Both the position numbers and the translations under genes were made by a program. From Microglena sp. YARC (taxonomy: Eukaryota; Chlorophyta; Chlorophyceae; Chlamydomonadales; Chlamydomonadaceae): a DNA stretch of 64,000 bases. Location of the stretch: positions 44,294,560 to 44,358,559 of the forward strand of contig CM039465.1 of assembly GCA_022414725.1 (NCBI GenBank), read 5' to 3'. Position 1 is the first letter of the stretch. Each line of letters begins with the position of its first letter. This document shows positions 57,375 to 64,000 of the stretch, piece by piece. The notes under the pieces were generated by a model. The model saw only the letters and a list, made by a program, of their open reading frames with translations. It was not told the origin of the DNA and searched no databases.

Positions 57375-57542
57375 TAAAGTATTGTGTAGCAAGCTGTGTT
57401 GCCTTATAAGTTTTGTTTATTTGTTTAGCACTGTGCAACGCCCATGTTGCCGTGTGTTGTTTCTGCACACATGCCTTTCACTTTGGGTGTTGTGCTAGGG
57501 GGTACAACTAAGTGTATGTATGGTCGTGCATTATTTGTGCTG

Positions 57543-57600
57543 CTTGAACTTGAACTTGGTTTACATGGCTCCAGCCTTCAAGGCTGCTCGCTGTATTGGG
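57543..57600 (-). repeat. Hairpin/TTCAAG-tail short repeat, copy f (inverted)
   Basis: On the minus strand ACAGCGAGCAGCC, then the stem CAGCCTT-G-AAGGCTG, then TTCAAGTTCAAG twice-repeated tail. This copy has the strongest palindrome of the family. Confidence 0.8.
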
Positions 57601-58053
57601 AAGTAACATTCAAAACACCAGCTTTGTTTGTGCAATCTGCAATGTCTCAACTTGTCAGTACGCATGTCATGTCATTTCCTCGAGGTGGCCATCATGTTGG
57701 CTACTTTCTGCACGTCACGTTCTCAGCTGATGTATATGGCAACCTGCCACAACCCTTCTCTCAGGTCACTTGGGCAGATAGTCACAACACAATATCCCCA
57801 AGGCTTAGTCGGAGCTTCCCGTGCATTCTCCAATCCAGGCGCAATTGCAAGCGAGTTCCAGGTAGGCCCTCCTTAAAATGATACACCATGTAACCAAACC
57901 AAACTCATCATTGCACGGCACAAGACCAGAGGAAGCTATGCATCCGTATGCATGCTAAAATAAAAAGAAGAGCAGAATAAAAAAACATAATCTTTTTGTT
58001 TTGTCTGTTAATTTTTTCGTTTGTCCTGGCCTGGTCCTGGTATTTGCTTGACT
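57601..58053. other. No gene recognised
   Basis: Open frames through 57881 have no known domain. Confidence 0.5.
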
Positions 58054-58103
58054 ACCGCAGACACAAAATTGCTGGCTGGAGCCATGTTACCAAGCTCAAG
58101 TTT
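58054..58103 (+). repeat. Hairpin/TTCAAG-tail short repeat, copy g
   Basis: Left arm degenerate (GCAGACACAAAATTGC), right arm GCTGGCTGGAGCCATG intact, tail CCAAGCTCAAG. Confidence 0.7.
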
Positions 58104-58150
58104 TAGTTCATGCATGGTAGAATAGAAGGTATCCGTTCGCTATTGTGCAC

Positions 58151-58249
58151 CAGGGTTATTCTTGACGCTGGGTCTTGCATCACAGACGCATATTTTGATC
58201 ACGTTTGCGTCGCATAATGTAGATTTTTGACTCCTGTAGAACAACCCTG
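58151..58249. mobile_element. hAT-like MITE, copy 3 (99 bp)
   Basis: Ends CAGGGTTATTCT and AGAACAACCCTG are inverted with one mismatch. TTGTGCAC is duplicated exactly at 58143-58150 and 58250-58257. The interior is unrelated to the 195-bp copies, so it is a different family using similar ends. Confidence 0.88.
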
Positions 58250-58280
58250 TTGTGCACCATAACAAAGATCTGATGGTGAT

Positions 58281-58530
58281 ATCCGGACTCGGAGTGGCTC
58301 AATGGTAGAGTATCCGACCTTGATCGAAGGGGATGCCGGGTTCGAACCCCGTCGGGAGCGTTTCGGTTCTCACGGTGGCGTCAACCGTATGAAACGTGAC
58401 TGTTTCTAGCCTCGTTGCCAACCTCGAGGAAGGTGAGCTTACAAACCGGTACCGATAAAACCACGTCCTTAGTAGGGTCAACTGTCCCTGGCAGTGTGAC
58501 TTACTTGGATGTTCTAATCTTCGATTTTCA
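58281..58530 (+). mobile_element. tRNA-derived SINE with 13-bp target duplication
   Basis: ATCTGATGGTGAT is present at 58268-58280 and 58531-58543. The head carries an A box TGGCTCAATGG (58295-58305) and a perfect B box GGTTCGAACCC (58339-58349), 44 bp apart. Acceptor and anticodon stems are imperfect, so a functional tRNA is not claimed. The tail ends in a T-rich TTCGATTTTCA. The body is not clearly related to the SINE at 50992. Confidence 0.9.
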
Positions 58531-58543
58531 ATCTGATGGTGAT

Positions 58544-59780
58544 AGGCTTATCTTTACACTGTCGTAGGCAGGCCAGGCATGAAGTGCTGGCTTGAGACAA
58601 GCACACTACAACATATTGGGGGACTTCATGTAACGAACTCTAGCTAGGGGACAAGTCCTAGGCAGTGTCACAAGCGGCGCGGAGTGTTGGCTATCGGCGG
58701 AGGAATGGAGCGGACAGAAGCCAATTAGTGAGGAGACAGTTGGCTGATGTGCCAGGCTCTGTCTGGGTCGCACGAACAAATGGACAGTGGGGCTCCCAAC
58801 CCACAGAAGGGGGGGCTCCGCCAACAAAGGATGACTATGTCAGTCACAAGGGGCCCCTGCAATGATTATGGCTGTATACACTGCCAGTGCTTTCTTTGGG
58901 GCTATGAGCAGCAGCTTCTAAGCTTCCGCAGTGGGCCGACCACTTTGTAGCTGAGGAATCCGCTGGAATAGTTTGATCAGTGCGAATGTAGTTGATTCCA
59001 CCCGTGAGGGAGGAACCATTTGTATTGGATTCATTGTGTGTGCACGTTTGCAATGCTGTCACCACCTCTGTTTTGGTCCTTATCACCATCATGTCATTTT
59101 AGGTGAGGCATGCTGCGCGAATCCATCGTTCTTTGCGTGGCGCCAAACGACCAAACAGTCTTGTGGAACTTTGAATCTGTGTGTGTGCGTTCACGCTCTG
59201 GTGACGGGGCTCTGTGGGGTGGGCGATGTAACATATGGGTACGAGGACTACGAGCATGTTGATTACGACTAATCCGAGCACCGGTTTCTAGCGCGAAGGT
59301 TTGAATCGAATCGACTGCCTTACGCAGCCTAAGAAACACGCACTCCTGCGGTCCATGCGCTTGAAAAAGGAATCGGAGACGCAACATGCCTTGCTCAAGA
59401 AACGGGGCAGGGTGAACCCGAGCTGACCACATCCCCAGGCGGGAAGGCGTTATGAGGACTGGGTAGTGAAAACAGAAGCAACGGAGACATTGAGTACTTG
59501 GCGAAACCCAAGGGTAGAAGGTTAATAGGATCGAGGTGGGGGGGCATAGGCGTCACGAGAGCCTCCTTTCGTCTCCTTTAGAGCTCCAGTCAGTATGAAG
59601 TCCATTCGAAAGTTAAAAGCAAGCCCCAGGGTTTGCACATTGTTGGTGCTTGGTCTGTAATGCTGTTTTTGTACTGCTTGCTGTCTTCTGTCAAATTCTG
59701 CCTTATCGTGAGTGTCTCTCAAACATTCCAAACAGTCGAAATATCCCCTACCCCTTTCTCCCTTTAGATCATCTACGAAC
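58544..59780. other. Upstream flank of calmodulin, no other gene recognised
   Basis: No domain-bearing frame. The calmodulin promoter and 5' untranslated region should lie in the last few hundred bases; pyrimidine-rich CCCCTTTCTCCCTTTAG at 59750-59767 might be an acceptor of a 5' leader intron. No core promoter element could be fixed. Confidence 0.4.
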
Positions 59781-62714
59781 ATGAGCAGCGGAAGCGAGGC
59801 ACTTACCGAGGAGCAGGTATGCTACTTTCACGCCTGATATGAAGTCGATATTTTCTTTAGCGGCAGTGCTACTATTACTAGTCGCCCGATCGCATCGGTT
59901 ATCTCATCAGAATGATAGGATCCGATTTTGTAGAGAACGTCTGCTCGTCTGCGGGGAAGTTGCTAATTCTACCTTCTCTCTTACGTGTTCCATTTTTTCC
60001 TCGCAGATTGCTGAGTTCAAAGGTGAATCCTCGTTTGCTCGTTACTTCAGTCGAGGTTCCCTAGATCTCATTGTTTTTTCTGCCGCTGACGACCTTCCTC
60101 CTTTCCCCACTCTGCTTTCCGAAAGAGGCCTTCGCTCTCTTTGAGTAAGTTGGAAGCTCGCGTCTCCTTGACTTATACGAATTTATTTTCACCCGCGTCA
60201 ACTTTCAAAATACTTGCTTCGCATCCCTTCCTAATTGACTTACACACTTCTCTTCTTTTGTTCATCGCAGCAAGGATGGAGATGGTGAGGTTGTTTGCTT
60301 GGCGTCTGCTCTTGTCCGCTGGCGCCCATTTGGATGCCTCCTCCTGCAGGCTGTTTGCTAGAAACTTCCTACCCTCCTGTGGGGTGTTATTTAGAAGCTT
60401 CCTGGACATGAAGAACGAGTATTTATTGCGGCCTCTGAGTTCCTTGTTTTGGACATGTCTTTTTTTGTCCTCGCTCGCTGATCCAACCTCGGTGGCCATG
60501 ACGTATCTCGATCACAGCTGTGCTTCTGCTGACTTACGCGGCCTGACTATAAAACTAGTTGTTCTGCCTTGGCCTCTTGAACTATCCATTCTCTTAGGCC
60601 TTGAACTGTTTTTGACTGTTCTTCCCGCCTCCTGAAATCAGGTACCATTACCACTAAGGAGTTGGGAACTGTGATGCGCTCTTTGGGCCAGAACCCCACA
60701 GAGGCCGAGCTGCAGGATATGATTAACGAGGTGCGTCAGATCCGTTCGTGTGTCGCGTTTTATCCACGTTGGGTGTGTTCGCCCTTGATCGATTGAGCCA
60801 TCTCACGCCTGGGGCTTGTCTAGCTATCAGATTGTGTACGCATTTTAGTATGTGATGGATTTGGTTAGAAGGAGGGATCCGAAATCTGACAAGCATCTTC
60901 TTCAAACTTAATTCACTCGGGGCTTGGGAAGAGAAGAGGTAATCACCTCCTCTTGATTCCATGGCCAAAGCCTGCAGGATGATTGCCTATTCGTGCCAGT
61001 TGCAGTTGAAGCATTCATGAGGGAAAGTGTCTTTCCTATGTAGCTGGAGCTCAAATCATTTTGAGATTGTGGGATGCATGGGGACGGAGAGATGATTGCA
61101 TGAGAATATGACTTTCCCGTGACTCAACTGTCACTGCCAAGATCACAAGTCCAACTAATGTTATCCTTTGCATGCACCATCCTTTAAATGTAATCTGACG
61201 CCCCTGGTAGGATCTAAATTAGCTCGGTTTGGTTACCTATCTCATCTAGTCCAGTACCGAACGTCCCTCTTCCCCTCCTGCTGCTGGATGTGCAGGTCGA
61301 TGCTGATGGCAACGGCACCATTGATTTCCCTGAGTTTTTGTGCCTCATGGCACGTAAGATGAAGGAGACTGATCAAGAGGAGGAGCTTAGGGAGGCCTTC
61401 AAGGTCTTCGAGTACGTGTTGACAAGTTGAATAAAATCTAACTTTTCTGTCTGCTATGCACATTCTTCCATGCTTTGCTTTGCTCACCTTCTGTTCACCT
61501 TCACTTTCTTGAAATGGCACCACCACTCTAGCTGTGGTGGCATCTCTCCACATGTGCTGACATGTCTCCCCCTTTCTCCCTGAATTGCAGCAAGGACGGT
61601 AACGGTTTCATCTCTGCTAGTGAGGTGAGCAGCCTGAGATTTTATCATATTGGGTGATCCTCTTGATCGGTTGGATGCAACTCAGTATACTAGTTGACAC
61701 CAGATATCAGGTTTTGTCTGGGGATGTACATCCAAGTCCTCACACTTAGCCAGCAAGCGCATTCCCACACCACCTCCACACTGTATACTCCAGACAGAAG
61801 TTAACTATTTGTCTTAGCAAGGCAGGCATATCTACAAGAGGCATTAGTTATCACTTTCATATATATTCATGTCAGTGGTTGCAGCAGCACTACAATTAAG
61901 TCATCATGGCATTCATTCAAGTTGGCAATAGCGACAAGAACCCCCATGGAAATTGTGATGTCCTGGCCATGCTTCCTTCCGTGCGAACGTGCACCTAGCA
62001 CATGTATGCCTAAGCTTGAGACAGCTTCATGAATCCATCTGGATGTTGACTGTAGTCTGCGCATGCAGGTCGGGTCTTATTTATAGTTATGTGTTCAAAC
62101 TCTGCCTGACAGCGGGGTGTGCAAAATCATTCATGAAGGTCAGCACACGGGTTGCATAAAAGGTGACCAATAGCATTGTAGCTGTTTGTTGCTCAGTGTC
62201 CCTGTGCTCATACTCCTGTCAACAGTCACATGTTCATTGCCTATGGATAAGGGTGATATGGATAACCATCCAGCTTGGTTCAGTTTTGCAATGCACAGTT
62301 TTGAGATACCATCCCCTCCCTCCCTTCACCTCTCAGCTGCGACACGTCATGACTAACTTGGGTGAGAGGCTTACAGACGAGGAGGTCGATGAGATGATCC
62401 GTGAGGCTGATGTCGATGGAGATGGCCAGGTCAACTACGAGGAGTTTGTTAACATGATGCTTTCCAGGGTGAGTTGTGTATGATGTAGAGTCTTGCCCTG
62501 TGAGAGCTTGTTTGATAATGGGTAGCAGCTGTCTTGCAAATGGACAGTTGCAAACTGGATTCCGTCTTGAAGTGGGTTAGTGAACTGCTGGACCACATTG
62601 AAGTGGGTTTGTGAACTGCTGGGCTACAAGATTTAATTCCTCTTGATATTGCCTTGTCCACCACCCCTTGATCACCATGCCCACCCCCTCACTATCCCCC
62701 CTGCGCAGAACTAA
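59781..62714 (+). CDS. CAM: Calmodulin
   Basis: Ca2+ sensor that binds four calcium ions and then regulates kinases, channels and flagellar proteins. Exons: 59781-59816, 60007-60022, 60126-60144, 60271-60284, 60642-60730, 61296-61411, 61591-61624, 62337-62468 and a possible last one, 62709-62714 (AAC TAA). All introns are GT-AG. The first eight exons total 456 nt, 152 codons in one frame. Four complete EF-hand loops: DKDGDGTITTKE (24-35), [12 protein letters not shown] (60-71), [12 protein letters not shown] (97-108), [12 protein letters not shown] (133-144). The N-terminus [12 protein letters not shown] is three residues longer than usual, as in green algae. The end is either MMLSRN after splicing, or MMLSRVSCV by reading through the 62469 donor to a stop at 62481-62483. 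No sign of damage; the only intact host gene seen here. Confidence 0.97.
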
Positions 62715-64000
62715 ATTCTCAGGCAGGAGTTAACACCCCTCCCGGCATAGCCTTTTCATCGCCTGCTCATAGCTTGCTCATCGCCCAGCATGGGAATTTC
62801 ATCCTTTCAAGTCGTCCAACTTTCAGGAAGAGTTGGATAGTTCGGAAGCCTGGTGGCTCAAGAACGATAAAGAGAAGACTTCCATCACATTTTGTGATTG
62901 TTCGTGCCCATGTGGCTTCATGCACTTGTAAATCAGTAACTCTCTTGTTAGAGCTCGAGTACACGATTGTCGGCGCCCCACCCCTCTCAATGGAGGTGAG
63001 CCCAACGAAAGCAGACACACCAGAGTTGTTCTGGGGGGGGGCTCCAAAAATGCATCAGGAGAAGCAGCCGGTTTCAAAATCTGTGCGTCGAGTAACACGC
63101 AGCGTGTAGAGCAAGCCTGAGACAGACCCCACATCAGTTATAAAACCTGGGTCATTTGGGTTGGTGATTGGTGTCAGGGGATCCACCTCCTTGGGTGATA
63201 ATCCCCCGGGGTATAAAAACAGCAATAAGCTATGTCATCAATATACCTAGGTAGGGGCGGGTCCTGATGTGTTTTTTGTTTGAAGCAGATGCGAGGACAA
63301 AGGAGTTGTACTTAGTAACATGGCTCCAGCCTGGAAAGCTGCACACCGTACTTGGGAGTTATATAGATTGTGTACCTTATCTACCTATGTGCTTGTGTAC
63401 CTTATGTATGTGCTTGTGTACCTTATCTGTTGCAGTCTAGGGGTACCCTAATAAGCTATAAGGGGGCTTGCCCAGGAGCCCAGCCATGGTATCATGGGGG
63501 GGCTCAAGCTAAAAAAAACTGATGGACCGAACTAGGGAGTAGTGAGGAAGTTTTTTTCGCATACCTGCGTCGAAAGTTTTTGTAATCTGCCTCATCCCCC
63601 CCCCCCCCCCCCCCCCCCCCTCAAAAGGCCCACATCTCCCCCAGAAATTATAATTAGGGGGTAAAAAGTAGGGTCTTCGTGATCCACTCGACGAGCTCTA
63701 TCCATTTGTAGTCTTAGAACCCATTATTATTAGTCAAGCAAACCTGCAGCAAACACTCATTATTTTAAGTCCTGAGCTAGCTAGTGATGGTGTTCGAGAA
63801 TTTGAAGGTTGTGTTAAGCTTGGGTAACTAGGTTGCATGCCTAAATACCCTCCTTATACCCAAGAAGTTTTGGGAGGAAATATTGATTTTCTGCTTTGAC
63901 CCAACTTTCACACTTGGTGTACTTGGAACTTGTGGAGGTCACTACTCGAGCACTAACGACACATTCTCGAAAAAACGCGGATTCGGAATGTTCTCGTCGA
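62715..64000. other. Downstream flank of calmodulin
   Basis: No second gene recognised. Contains a ~30-bp local duplication at about 62571-62630 (just inside the last intron), a short GTGTACCTTAT tandem at 63370-63430, and a 25-nt C-homopolymer at 63596-63620. Confidence 0.5.
63308..63357 (-). repeat. Hairpin/TTCAAG-tail short repeat, copy h (inverted)
   Basis: On the minus strand GTACGGTGTGCAGC, stem CAGC-TTTCCAG-GCTG, GAGCCATGTTACTAAGTAC. The tail is degenerate. Confidence 0.7.

Noticed and set aside
58290..58362. tRNA gene
   Set aside because: Perfect B box but weak acceptor and anticodon stems, and it lies inside a 250-bp unit with a 13-bp duplication.
62774..63109. 111-codon frame downstream of calmodulin
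   Set aside because: No domain, no splice pattern and an unremarkable composition; more likely 3' flank.

Overview
This window is eukaryotic nuclear DNA. It has one clear host gene, calmodulin, split by eight GT-AG introns at the right end (59.8-62.7 kb). Almost everything else is transposable elements, their wreckage and tandem repeats. The calmodulin sequence and the mix of elements (Ty3/Gypsy with chromodomain, Ty1/Copia, a CACTA DNA transposon, an RNase H-bearing LINE, tRNA-derived SINEs, hAT-like MITEs) suggest a repeat-rich green alga, possibly a prasinophyte. The species cannot be read from the sequence.

Layout. 0-5 kb: intergenic DNA with microsatellites, a tandem repeat of about 187 bp and a long 43-44 bp minisatellite. 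5-40 kb: a nest of insertions. A minus-strand Gypsy element (G2) has its 5' LTR at 39734-40082. It is broken by a plus-strand Gypsy element (G1, 12597-37986, 5-bp duplication GGCGA) in its gag, and by a third minus-strand Gypsy (G3, 4966-9009) in its pol. G1 is itself split in its integrase region by a CACTA transposon (21497-37086, 29-bp perfect terminal inverted repeats, 3-bp duplication GAT). That transposon carries a full-length but mutated LINE (23766-33457, 12-bp duplication) and several satellite arrays.

40-53 kb: a truncated Copia 3' end (III), then a broken tyrosine-recombinase gene (minus strand) cut twice by Copia-like elements in opposite orientations: I at 42976-47440 (TSD CCCTG) and II at 48068-52695 (TSD CCAGA). 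Their LTRs have unusual 5'-TA...TA-3' ends. Both elements lack recognisable reverse transcriptase, so they look like one non-autonomous family. A SINE sits in Copia II, and the matching empty site is visible in Copia I.

53-59.7 kb: gene-poor DNA with two tRNA-headed SINEs or relatives, three hAT-like MITEs, a 5'-truncated LINE tail, and a family of short hairpin-plus-TTCAAG-tail repeats on both strands. 59.7-64 kb: calmodulin, with exons as short as 14 nt, and its 3' flank.

Relative age can be read from the nesting: Copia III is older than or coeval with G2; G2 precedes G1; G1 precedes CACTA; CACTA precedes the LINE. Copia I and II are young, as each LTR pair differs at about one position by eye. 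All homologies and counts here are from reading, not from searches.
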